Assembly (NCBI GenBank): GCA_025345505.1 | Contig: JANVCC010000270.1 | Span: 1,683,689-1,747,688, forward strand | Direction of reading: 5' to 3' | Length of the DNA: 64,000 bases | Source: Todiramphus chloris collaris | Lineage: Eukaryota; Chordata; Aves; Coraciiformes; Alcedinidae | Part shown: in pieces, positions 49,501 through 61,604 of the stretch | Layout of the letters: each line of letters opens with the position of its first letter | Position numbering within the stretch: position 1 is the stretch's first letter | Made by a program: the position numbers and the translations under genes | The notes under the pieces: generated by a model | The model's database searches: none | Told to the model about the DNA's origin: nothing | What the model saw: only the letters and a program-made list of their open reading frames with translations

Positions 49501-51166
49501 TCATCCTGTGTGGATGTCTGTGAGGACAAGGCTTTTCTGCTCCTCTGTGTTCTTGGCTCCACGGGGACAGTCTCAAGGAGCTGCTGTAAAATCCTGTGAC
49601 CCGACCAAGAGTGCAGGGACATTAGACCAAAGCACAGGGTGCTTCAAGAGGAAGGAGCTGGGCAGCAAAAGGGAGAATTCTGTCAAACCTGAAGGACAAA
49701 AGGAGGGATGCTTTGAGACTTCAGCTGGGTTGTGTGTTAATGACTTTGGGGAGGTTCACATCCGTCTGCTTGGGGCTGAGGTTGCTAGACAAAAAAGGTG
49801 AGGTGCAGGTGTTGGAGAAGATGTGGCTCTGCAGCTGAGCACTTTAGGATGTGAACAAATCACAAGAGCTGCCCTTAATATCTTTAAGTCTGGAAAAAAA
49901 AGAACTGTCATGAACCAGTGAAGAATAAGCACTGCTATTTGCAGATCAGTTAATTTAGAGAAGAACAGTGTCTGGTTTTTGCATTTAGCACACAGTTATT
50001 TGACTAACTGTCCTTGTTTATAAAATACAGCAGCATTGTCCCAAATTCTGCCCGGCTCTCCCGCTGCCAGTGCCGCAGGGATGGATATACAGGAACTGCC
50101 CAAGGGCCTTCCCCTGCTCGCTGCGCCAGCACACTTGGAATACTGTTTAGTTCGGCACTTTACCTCCGTGCTCAGAAGTCCATTTGGGGCTTTTGTGTTT
50201 TGCTGATGACCTGTGTAATTTTAAATCCCCCGGGTTCCAAACTGGTAAGAGTTTGAGGCTGTTTGGCTCTTGAGCAGTACGAAAGCCAGCAGTTCTTGTC
50301 CTGGTATGACAGCGTTGGTGTGTCCTTTCCAGGGTCATCCTCGAGATGTCCTTTTAGGAAGAGCGGGTGTTCTAAAATCCATTGGTGCTGCTGGCAGGTG
50401 AAAACTTGATAACAAGAGATGTAGTGGTTTTTAATTGAACTGAATCCATTGCCCTACTCACAAGGTGCTTCTTGAACTTGCAGGAGCAAGGACAATAAAT
50501 AAGGACAGTGATGCATGATGACACGTTAGTGAGTTTATGGTGGCACCCACTCCTTGCTAGGCACTTACCACAGTCTCAAGTGACAGTCGGATTCTCGGGA
50601 GGCCTGTGAATGATCTACCAACAGGATGCCATCCTCTCAGAAAAAACTATCCCTTGGTGACTTACAGGTGGATTTCTACGTGTTGAGAGAGCATCTTTGG
50701 TGGTTTTTGGAGCCCAGGCGTGTAAGCCTTCATTATGAAGATAAAAGCAAGAAAGGTAGAAGCAGTAAATCTGAGGTATCCCAAACTGGCTGTGAGAAAG
50801 CCCATCCAAACTAATCTTTCCAGATATCTGTATTTCACCTCAGCCTCACTGCTACTATTCAGCATCAGTTAGGTAAAGTCTTCCATCACGTTAGTTTTTC
50901 AAACCTTCTAGTTGGTCGGGCAAGTTGAGGAATGGGAAAGAAATCTTCAAAAGCTGGGGTGAAAACAGTATCGTAGGAGTTTGTGTTCAGTGTGTTGCCT
51001 TCGATTCTTAATTTATCCATCAGCTTGTTCTTTAATGGGGAAAAAAAAATGTCTGGAGGTGAGGTTTTGTCACCACAATAGTCAGTTGGGCTGGAGGCTC
51101 AGGATAGAGGGGATGGGGCAGATTCAAGGTAGGAAGCATGGAGAGATCTGGGGAATCAATTCTCCT

Positions 51167-51213
51167 AGAACAGGAATTTTCTAATTTACAGAACAGGAAT
51201 TTTTCTAATTTTA
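51167..51213 (+). repeat. 23-bp tandem duplication
   Basis: AGAACAGGAATTTTCTAATT plus three bases is repeated immediately; the second copy has one extra T. A third CTAATTTAC follows about 20 bases later, hinting at an older history of slippage. Confidence 0.9.
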
Positions 51214-53274
51214 ACTTCAAAGTCTTTCTAATTTACCCAAGTTGTGTGCAAGTGTCTTAATTTAACTTTGCATGCAGTATTATACAAAATGTGCTATTTT
51301 AAGCATGATTTAAACTCATTCATCAAACTGGGGAAGGAAATGAGCTTTATAATAAATCATGTGGCTTTATAATAATGGCACGTTGGCCCAAGACCTTGCA
51401 GCCTGTGAGTTGCAGGGAGTATGTGCTTTCAGGGCAGCAGCACTGAAAATATTGGCTGAGGATTAAAATATATCTTCCTAATCTTCTGTTATGTTGCTTG
51501 AATAGGTTCACATCCCTCTGAGGCAGCGTGCTGTAATTCCAATAAATACTGTGTAATCTTTGGGTAGTGTCTTAGTGATTTCTCTCTCCTTAAACCTGTC
51601 GATGCTCGTAATGAAAAGAGAGAAGGGAGAGGGATCTTCTTTTACTGCTAAAAGACCCCTGTGAGGGCTGGTGCCCTCCTGCTGCCTTGGCACAGGGCCG
51701 AGGTGGTTCCTGTCCCGAGGGTTTCAGGGAGGTTTCAGCCGAAGGCTCAGGTGCCGTGTCCTCCTCCGAGGCCGAGCTGTGCGAACTGAAGTGGTCCCTG
51801 GCCTCAGCAGTTTGGGTTTTCCTTGCCTTCCAGCTGGCCCCTGGCCTGACTGCCATGCGTGAGACAATAGGGGCACGTTTTTGTCAGTGGGACCAAGCTG
51901 GTGGAGCTTGGTTAAGGGCCAGTTACCCACAGAGATGAGCTGGCAGACCCAGGGGGCAGAGCAGGAGGTACCCTCTGCTCGAGGCACCTGCAGGGGAAGG
52001 TTGAGATGAGTGATGGAGAGACAGTGACCCCCTCTTCTGCCTCAGCCACCGAGCAGGAGGGACACCTGAGTGGAGAAGGCTGAGGTGACTTGGACCTCCA
52101 TGTCTCGTTGCCCAGGAGCTCACGGTGGGGAGGTGCCAGTGCCCGGCTGCGTGCTGGCTTCTTTGGTACTCCCAGAGGAGGGTCTGGGCAAAGAGTGGGA
52201 GGATGGACTGGGGACGGCCCCGGCTCTCTGATAAAGGGCTGCTGCTCAGCTTGCTCTCGTTCCCGAGGCTTAAGGTTTGCATTCCTGAACTTTCTGATAA
52301 ACGGCCCTGGAACTAGCAACAACTGAATGGCCCTGTGCTTTTGTTTTTCATTCTGATTATTGTATGATTGTCCTGACCTTTCCTCTCTGTGCTGGCACAC
52401 AGCAGTATGACATGCAGACCTGCCTGCAGCCAGCCTGGTTCCTAGAGCCACTTTCCTGAGCTGCTGCTAGTGCTTTATCCTCTGTGCGCATCGCTGAGCT
52501 CTCTGCTCTGGCACCTGAACATGTCTTGGAGTCCTTGCAGTCTTGTGTTAACCTTCATTTGTCGAGCGTGATTTAAAAGCAGCTGTTGTACTGTCAGGAT
52601 GTGTAGGAACAGCTGGACTTCATTTCAAGAAACCTTCTAAGCCCACCCCACTTAAACATCCAGCTTTTGTGCATCTCTGCTACTGCTCCTTGCTCTTCAG
52701 AGCTGGCCTGTGACTTTGCTCCTCAGTCCTTGATTTCTTTTTTTCTCAAGTGTTTTTTGGTTTTGGTTGGGGTTTTTTTCTAATGTCAGTTCTTCCTGAT
52801 ATTTTTTTCGTGCCAGAAAGATGCAGAGTGATCTTCTGTGTCACCATAATGCTTGTCAGCTCTTTCCACTCCTCAGTGTTCAGGAACGGTTCCTGCCTTT
52901 GTGCTTCTCCCTCTGCTGTTTTGCTGCTGCGCTGGAGCTGTCCCCGCGTGAGCAAGGGAATGCCTGACAAAGACAGCATTTCTGTCTTGCCTGCCTAAAT
53001 AATTCCCTCTGACTGCGTTTATCCAGCTCCCTCTCTCTCGTTCTGTCTTTGCCTTGCTAAGAAAGCTAAAGAGAAATGTCACATCCCTAGGCCCCCTTAC
53101 ACTCGTTTGTGTATCTGTGTAGTAACAGCAGTGCTTAGCATAATCTCGCTCCCCTGCATAATCACTGCCATCATTTATGCATCTGTTTTATAACAGGAGC
53201 GGGGCAGATCCTGAGGCAGAGCAGCTCTGGGTCTCCACTGCATTTGCTGCTTTGGCTAGAATTTGTCTTCATTC

Positions 53275-53518
53275 TTTAGAGGAAGAGGAAGCAGCCTCAA
53301 GTTGCCCCAGGGGAGGTTTAGGTTGGAGCTGAGGAACAATTTCTTTCCCTCCAGGGTTGTCCAGGGCTGGGGTGCAGTCCCCGTGATCCCTGGAGGGGTT
53401 TCCAAGCTGTGATGCTGAGGGACAGGGGTCAGTGGTGGCCTGGCAGTGCTGGGGGAACAGTTGGACTTGATGATCTGAAAGGTCTCTTCCCACCAAAACG
53501 ATTCTATGATCTGTGATT
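53275..53518 (+). repeat. CR1 LINE 3' region, forward orientation
   Basis: Blocks in order are GCCTCAAGTTGCCCCAGGGG, AGGTTTAGGTTGGAGCTGAG, CCCCGTGATCCCTGGAGGGG, CAGTGGTGGCCTGGCAGTGC, TTGGACTTGATGATCTGAAA, GGTCTCTTCCCACC and the ending ATTCTATGATCTGTGATT. This is the same CR1 type as the reversed copies at 20.6 and 41.0 kb. Confidence 0.93.
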
Positions 53519-55649
53519 CGATGTTTATTGTGTGTCAGAACAGCAGGGGTCGGGGTCTTATGGACTCGAGGGCTACCTTCTGTTCCTCGATTTTTGCGGA
53601 GCTGTTCTCAGCACAGAAGGTAGCTCGCTTCTGGAAGGGACATCAGCAGCTGGATTCAGGTTCATTCTCTCTCCGATGGTTTAGGCAAGAGGAGCAGGTG
53701 GTGGTTGTACTCGGAGTAAGGAAAGCAGAGCTAGTGCTGAAATTACCTTCCTGAGACGGCGAGTTCCTGCCTGTCCTCTGCTCACCTCTCCAGACTCCTG
53801 CTGCACTGCAGATAAGCTGGTGATGCTTAAAGGCCCTCTTTCCTAATCTGAGGGATGATAAACTACGGCTGGAGAAAGCATTTCCTCACGAGCTGCTGCA
53901 TTAAGGAGCCATTTAGGATGCCAGCTGCAGCCAGCAGAGCTGCTGCGCAGCCCTGGAGGTGATGTCTTCGGTAAAGAGGTCACGGAGCTGCTTCCTCTGC
54001 AGCCGGTCCTGCACAGCACTGGAGACACCACCCTGGAGGAGCAGCTTGGGGTGGAGTCCTCCTCCTTCTCCTCCTTCTTCTCCATCACTCTTTTCTTTTC
54101 TCAGTGTTGACCTAGTTTATTAGTGTTAATTTTATTAGTGCATCTGCTTCGTTTTGTGATGATTAAATGCTTTGGGGGCTTCATAATTTGATTATTTCAG
54201 TGCCTTTCTTGATATAATTGAAGCCCAAATGAACGTAGCCTGAAAGCATACTTTATTCTAACGTGATAAGTCTTCTGCAGCTAAACCAATTTATGTTAAT
54301 ACTTTTTTAGTTTTTGCAACATTGTGCTTATGTAATTTGTTTAGCGGTGAATTATTTTTTTCTTTTTTTACCCAGGGTGCCTGTAACTGTGGCAGATCTC
54401 TCTGCTGTGTCTCTTTCTGTCGGAAAGTTTTAAACATTTTATGTTGAGGGCCTTCTATAACATATCCTGTCTCTGCAGTCGGAGGTCGACAATCCAATTA
54501 GACATCCATTGATTGGCCCAATCCATTCATTTGCATTCTTGACTCCTGATGCACTGGCTTCTCTTGTGGTACCTTCTTATGCTTGCCCTTTCACGTTATT
54601 GGCAGATCATCTTGTCTCAGGTGCTATGATAGCTTCCTCGTTCCCCATCCAGGCCACAACTTTCATTTTCTGGTGAATTTTTTTTATTCTTTGTCTTCCA
54701 CTGCTGCTCTGAACTGGAATTGCTTTGTCATGGTCCTGTGGGAAGGTTTTCGGTGTCTGAAAGGAGAAGCTTCATACCCACCTAACCTCCTGATTCTCTT
54801 CCTGAGCAGGTCATTTTGGTAGCGATTGATACCTCTGGTGTTCTCCTCAGAGGAGCCAAAGCCACATCAAACCCCAAGAGCAGAGAGATGGGGGAAGCTC
54901 TGGTCATGCCTGTCTCAGATGTGTGGGCTCTGCAATCTGCAGGTGGTCTTGGGGAAAGGAGTTTGACAGCTGGTGCCTTTATTAATAATATTGGTACGTT
55001 TAAAATACGTTCAGAAACAATCTGTGACTCAGAACAGTTGGAAAACATTCCACACCAAACTTCACCAAGTAGGAAGCTTTCATCGCGTCCTCACTTATGG
55101 CAACATCTAAAACATCTAGGAAAAAAGAATGAGAACTCCTCCAAGCAGGTGTTGAGATGGTACAGTGCACGGGGGGCAGGACAGACAGATGTTGAATGCA
55201 CACACGTTCCAAAGCTGCAGAGGCTGCTGTGCTCTGGGCAGAGCCACCGGCTGCTCTGCCAGGGGTCGCATGGGTGCTAGGCACGTTCTACCTGTCCCAG
55301 CAACTGGGACTGGAATTTTTCTGCATAACTGGAAAGAGGAGAGAGAATATCTCCTAATGATCTCCCTGAAATATAGAATAAAAATATCTGAACAATGAGG
55401 GCGAGGAACTGTGGGTTTGGGATTTTTTTCCTCATAATGTTAATAATAATAATGCCACATTGCAGCGTAACTTAATTTCTGCCAGTTGGAAGCTTATTAA
55501 GCTGCTATCGTGGTAAATAGGTTATTAACACTGAAAATGAATGTCACTAGCATCATCAAAATTTCTTTCAATTCCCTTAATATCTCTTAAATGCTCAACA
55601 TTATGTACCAATCTGTGGAAGTTTTGAATCTGAGGAATTACGTGTTCTT

Positions 55650-55733
55650 AAAAAACAAAACAAAACAAAAAACCAAAGCACAACAACAGCAAAAAACCCA
55701 CAAAAAACCAACACACACACCAAAAAAAAAACC
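55650..55733. repeat. Low-complexity tract of A and C (84 nt, two G)
   Basis: AAAAC and CAAA units, CAACAACAG and a short ACACACAC run make up a stretch that is only A and C except for two G. In base content it is the reverse-strand counterpart of the G/T-only tract near 8.5 kb. Confidence 0.93.
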
Positions 55734-57898
55734 TCAGAAAACTTTTATTCTGACTACATGAAGTATTTCCTAATAATAGAATTAATAAACATTTTAATGC
55801 AGTATTTGGAGATCTGTCCACCCAATAATTTATTTCATGCTGCTGCTTTTGGAATCAAATTACTTTCATATATTCCCTCTGTTTCCCCATACCCTGCTGA
55901 AGTTGACTCCAGTTTGGAAAGAACATGCTTAATTACTGCAGCCTGGTTTGCAAAAAGCAAATTTGCTGTTTTTCCAGTTAGTTTCTTTTTTTCTGGTGTT
56001 CTAAGCCATTGAAACTGCTATCAGAATGGCACCCAGAAATTCTTGTGTTCTCGATGAAGACGATAGTCGCGTTTAATAACGGAGGGATCAGAGCTAATCT
56101 GGAATGTGCCCATTCACTTTGTGTGCATGGAATTCAGCAGCAAGTCTACGGAAGTTTATGGATTTTAACCCTCAGGCTGAAGAGAGCCCGCTGACAGTAT
56201 TTATTTTCTGTAACTAAATTCAGGAAATACTTTTTTTTTTTTTAATTTAGTGTTAAAATGATGGGCACGTGTAAAGCAAGCTGCTCTCCCACAGCCTGTG
56301 AGTCTCCGAGCGATACAACTCTGGCTTTCCTTGAAGAGTGGTGAATGAGAAGAAGAGAGTGCTGGAGGAATTAGCACTTCAGGGTCTCCTTTCGTTCATC
56401 AGAGAGATGTATTTTCAGGCTTAGTATCATTTTGTGCATGCTGCCATCAGCAGAATCCTTACACTAAGAGGTTTCCGAAGTTAGCAGGGAATTAAGGGAG
56501 GTGTGCTCTGAAACTCCAAAGACAGTCGTGAAGATGTCAAAGACTTCCTTTGATCTTCTATTTGTTTTCCATCGTTTCTTAAATAAAGGCAGAAATCATG
56601 GACTGTATCCAGATAAAATGAAAGAAAACAGTGCCAAAAGGATTTTGCTTGGAACCATGATCCTTATTTGGTCCTCTGCTAAAATCTTAACCTGTAATGC
56701 TTGCTGGAAGTCAATTGTCACAGCGTGGACCAGCGTTGCACTAAGCTCCTTCTTTCAAGGGTGGTAGCGAAATGGGTCATCCTTCCTTTTTTCTTTTCCT
56801 TTTTTTCCCCTCCTTTTACTGTAAGGTTGATTTATTTTTTCCACCCTGTTGTTATATAATGATAATTAAGGCTATTTTTAGTAATTATGTTCCAAAAATG
56901 GACCAGACTGCATGAAGTGGGACTAGACTATGTGGGAATTTAAAACCCTTTTAGAAGTTCAAAAGCAAAGTGGTATTAGGAAAGTCAGCTTGTAGCAACA
57001 AATTACTGGCTGTGCTCTTGGTGCTGAAGAGCAGCTTTGTGCAGCAAGGCCAGGAGGCTAAATGTATATTTAAAGAATATATGCTTTTCTGGGTTTTTTT
57101 TTCCCCTACTGAAAAAAGGCTTTGAATTCTCAACAAAAGATTTTATTTTGCAGGCTACACTCTTTAATGGTCTCTGTTCTCTGCTGCTTGAAGGCTCAGA
57201 TTATCTTAAGAGCTGGTCATCTTTGAGATCTGACCTGGCTGGCCTTTTTCTGTACCGGGCAGTGGTACTGACCACACCGAACAAAGAGCTGCTTCCAAAA
57301 TGTGACACTAGATTGCCACAGTGGGTACTGTATGGCAGCTCCATAGGATGCTTGGGCAGCAAAATCGGTTCTCCAATCCCACCAAGGTGGCATTTGTCAG
57401 GTTTTCACGTAAATATTGGCTGCAATGTATGTAATAAATTATCTACACTGTGTTGTCGGGGGGGAAGAAAGCCCTGAAAGTTTCAGAAAGATTCATCTAA
57501 AAACTTGTCTGTGTTCTTACTGAATATCTGTGTGCATTCTTGTATTGAAGGGAGTGCAAGGACAGGTTTGTACGTGTCTGAAAATCCTGGAGGTCGCAGC
57601 AGTTGTCACGTTACGGTATGGAAAAGAAGTTAACCATCCATCTTCCATTTCATCCTTGAACTGGTTGCTGAAAAGCAGAGGGACGAAGCAAAACAACGTA
57701 TGTTGATGTATGGCTAACTAATGCCCATGCTTCCAGCATGTGCCTCTGGCAGCCACCACCTCTCTCCAGGCAGCAGGTTGGGGTTAGGTGAGGTGGTTCC
57801 TGAGACAGAAAGCACAGGAGTCAGCAGAAGAGCAGCTGATGGAACTTCCAAGTGGAAGGGTCTTCAAAGCATAGAAATTATTTGTGTAGGAAGATTGA

Positions 57899-57914
57899 TT
57901 TTTTTTTTTTTTTT
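57899..57914. repeat. T16 homopolymer
   Basis: Sixteen consecutive T followed by CCCTCTGCAAG. The arrangement looks like a splice acceptor, but the frame that follows matches no known protein. Confidence 0.95.
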
Positions 57915-58370
57915 CCCTCTGCAAGAGGGGGTTGTAGTGATGGGGAAGAAAAGAGCTTTTGAGCTGTGTGTGGCTGAGACAGAAAAATTAATCTTGTTGA
58001 GGAGCTACAGGCTGAGAGGAGCTTCTGTGGTATCTACAACCATAGCAGATGTTGGGCGTCTTTGATGTCGGTGCTGTGTTGTGGGAGCATATGTGAGGAG
58101 AAATGCTGGCACTGCTTTCTTGCTTTGTAGCAGCCACAGTTTGTACCTCGAAAGCCTGTGGCGTGGTCTGGTTTAGCGTTCTCAGTCCAGCAGGAAAAGA
58201 GAGGAGGTGTGTGTTGTCTCCCCGCTCACAGCGCTATCCTTCAGGCTGCTCCTTCCCAGGGTGTCTCCGTCAAGCTTTGCCCTCAAGTGCAAGTTGTGTG
58301 GTCCATCAGCACCCTTAGTTCTTGTCAGCTCTTTTCTTTGGAACTTTGAAAATACTAGTTTGGGAAGATG

Positions 58371-58387
58371 GTGTGTGTGTGTGTGTG
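58371..58387. repeat. (GT)8 microsatellite
   Basis: Eight perfect GT units and a trailing G; the longest pure dinucleotide run that I noticed in the window. Confidence 0.95.
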
Positions 58388-61300
58388 ATGTGCACTCACC
58401 TCTTTCCGAGTATTTAAATGTGCATTGTGGTGTACCTGGGACCACCCAGTCAGCTCCACTGAGCATAGCAGAGATTTTGTTGTTTGGGGTTTTTTTTCAG
58501 AAAGAAGGGCCAAATTTTGGAAGAACTCTTCCTGTGGAAGTGTTTATCCAGTCCTTATTCTGATGATCTGCCCTTAAATCTGCAATTGCAGTGTCTATGA
58601 GAAGGTGCCCCTGCCTATAAACACCCAGTTGTCAATATGGCATCAGCTGACAGCACTACTGCAGTTCCTGCCCAAAGATGTGCCCCAGAACAGCGTGCCT
58701 TTCTTGCAGGAGCCCTTAGGAATGCAAGTGGCAACCACTAAGACCCAGCTACTTAACTACGACTGGTTATGCCATAAAAAGAAATTCACTCTTATAATTA
58801 TATTCAGAATTATAGAAAGCTGTTGCTGCTTTAGATTATTTGGTCTCTCTGGGGAAGCTTCCGTCAAACCTAACAGCCTACATTTTTACTTTGTTAATTA
58901 TAAAGCTGTGAACAAGAAAACACAAGACAATCTCTACTACTTTTAGTGTAATAGTAACTTCCTAAAATATTACTGCCTTTATGAGTCCCAGCGGAGGATC
59001 TGCCTTTGTGGGGGGGGAACCCCACCATCCTATTGCATAAACAAGGAAATGGATTCCAGATGCGTTAAGCAAATAATCAACGCACATTTATCATGGGCTC
59101 CTATAAATCCAAGCACTTAAGTTACCTGGGGGCTGGATCCCGTTGTTTTTCCCTCGGTTTGCACCGTGCAAACCAGGTGGTGTTTATTCTTTTGAACCGT
59201 TAGCAGTTGGGTAGCTGTGAGTTCCACTGCGATCGGCTCTGCCGTTGTGTGCGATGATTAGATCGTCGTGGTCCTCCTCCTGCGAGGTCTCTGCAGCTCC
59301 CCTTCTCCAGAGCATCATCGCCTTAGCGCAGCCCGCTTGCTGGGCGCTCCGTAGCTGGGACCGTAGCTGAGCTGATGCCCAGAAGCAAACCTGTGCTGAA
59401 CTTTGAAGCCATCAGGCACATGAAAGCAGGGCTGCTGCCACGTGCATCTGGTTCTGGCTGGGTCTGTGGGAAGAGACTCTGTTGGGCAGGGAGATGGCAT
59501 CTCCCAGAGGCAGGACCAGGGTGACTCTGGGTGCAGAGAGGTCGCCATTGGCTTCAGAATTGCCCCCCCAGCGCCATTCTGCTCTGAATTCAGCACAAAC
59601 CCTTGCTGCCACTCAGCAGCAAGTTGAGCTCTAAGGGACAAAGCCAAAGGAATACTTGGGAAATAAGAGTTGTTTTGTATGATTTTGTGTGTCTGTCTTA
59701 AGGATGTGCCATAGTAACTCAGTCCTTTGAAGCTTGTAAGCGCTTTCTGGATGGTCACTGAGCACCAGATGGATTTGGCTGCTATTGCTGCAATAATCAG
59801 ACCTGGCTTGTTTTTGACAGGCACCATTTAACAACCTGAGTGATAGCCTTGTGCCCTCCTTTCACCAGGGAGACCTGTGCTTGAGCTACCTTTAGAGACC
59901 ACTGTAAGCTGCGGGGATGCTTTTAAATCTTCATTGATCACTTTCACTTGTCTTATTTTGTATTAATCTGGTAGATCAAATCTGTGGAAGTTTTAAAGCA
60001 AATGTATCAACCATGGCAAATGGGTAGAATAGCTCCCTGGTGCCATGGAGGACCCAAGCGTGTGCTTCTTGTCTCAGTCAGTATCAGACTCAGGATCATC
60101 AGCACTCTTCCCCAGTATAACATGCTTTTTCCTCTAAACATCTCCCAGTACTGTGTTCCTTTTCGGCACAATGAGGGCAAGTGGAGTAGCTTTACAATGC
60201 AGAGTTTGCACCTTCTCTTTTCGGTTGTGTCTGGGAGGAGAGGGAGATGTTTGTGTGTAGTCTCTGGAAGTTTTTAGTCCAGACTTTACTCAGTAGCCTC
60301 TGGGTTTTTCTGGCAGTCGTCCTGGTGACAGAGCACAGAGCAGTTTAAGGGCAGAGAACAGGACATCTGCAGAGTTCTTTGTGTTGACTGAAGTGCAGTT
60401 ATGCAAATTCGCCTTCTTTTCTCACTCGAGCTCTGTGGATCCAAAGAGAGGAGGATGGAGACACGAGCTGTGGCTTTCCTGTCGGAGCGTCGCTGCGGGA
60501 TGGTGGCAGCTCTGAGGTGAACAATTCGCAAGGGTCGGTACCCGACCGTGCTTGTGGGGTAGTAGCCGTGGATTTGCCGGTCGAGCTGGTCTAATAAAGC
60601 TGTCGTAGAGCTGAGTTTATCTTGAGATCAGCAGCAGGAGCCGAAGACTGGGGACTAGCACGCTGGGTTCTGGGTCACTGCAAGAGCCAGGTGCCTTCTG
60701 CACTCTGACAGACGGGTAATCCTCCGTGTCTGTTTGCCATGAACAGACTGGCTGCAGCAGAGCTGGCTGGTTTCTCTCAGCAAGAAAGAAATGGGATAAG
60801 TTGTCCTTCCTCGAGCTTCCTATTGACCTGCCTAGAGCAGAATTGGCAGCTGAGTTAGCTCCTGTGGGAAGCGCCGTGTCCCCGTAGCCTTTCTGCGCTG
60901 TGTGGGCATCCTCGTGGCTTCTCTGGCAGCAAAACAGGGCGAGGAGAGAGCTGGGTTTGTTCGTTGGGACTGCCCAAAGCTAAACTGAGGAGTGAGTAAC
61001 GTGTCCAGCAACGTTCCTGCGTTCACCTTCCTCTCCGTGCTGCCGTGGGGTGAGCGCTGGCTGCGCACAACGGCTGGACTCTCTTCAGAGGCTGGAGGGT
61101 CTTTCTCCAAGCCTCCTTCCATCTCCCTGTGCTGGGGAAGAGGTTGGCACTGGCCTCCTCCTGCTCTTCCTGGTTTGTTCTGTGTGCTTACAACCCTTCA
61201 ATTTTTTGGACTTCTTTATGGGCGAAGTTTTCCAAAGCCAGTCATGGAGCTTCTGATCAAAATGACAGCTTGGCAGGCATCCTCCTGCGCTCTCTGGCCT

Positions 61301-61563
61301 GACTTCTGTGGTGTTGGTTTGCTTGGTTGATTGGTTTGGGGTTTTCTTAATGAAAGCTGAAATAAGGTGAATTTAATCTGCTCTGAAAGGTGGTCACGGG
61401 TTGGTGGTGGGTAGCTGAAGCTGTTGTGCAGTCCGTAGATGCTCATGAGCAAACCTGTGGAAGAACAGCACTTCTGACCCTTCTCCTTGTGCTCTGGGAA
61501 ACTACCAGCGGTGTAACTGGGGATGTGGTTCTGTGTGCATGGAAATAGGAAAGAAGAACTCGA

Positions 61564-61604
61564 CCCCTTTTTTTTCTTTTTTTTTCTTTTTTTTTTTCCT
61601 TTTT
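61564..61604. repeat. Pyrimidine tract, 41 nt
   Basis: Runs of eight to eleven T separated by single or double C, with no purine for about 41 bases. This is a pure polypyrimidine/polypurine tract; no exon follows that I can recognise. Confidence 0.93.

Noticed and set aside
51912-52451. 179-codon open frame on the minus strand, overlapped by a second frame of 119 codons
   Set aside because: Two long frames overlap in different phases of a GC-rich, stop-poor stretch. The peptide is Pro/Ser/Arg-rich with no recognisable domain, as expected for chance frames.
54816-55280. 154-codon plus-strand frame considered as a FARS2 exon 5 candidate
   Set aside because: None of the expected synthetase motifs occurs in it, and its phase and flanks do not fit an exon.
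57037-57477. Possible downstream FARS2 or other exon after a TTTTATTTTGCAG acceptor-like site near 57,153
   Set aside because: The frame following the acceptor does not contain the G-x-G-x-E-R motif or any other FARS2 segment, and I recognise no other protein.
59315-59827. 170-codon minus-strand frame
   Set aside because: No recognisable domain and no clear splice or start context; I take it as chance.
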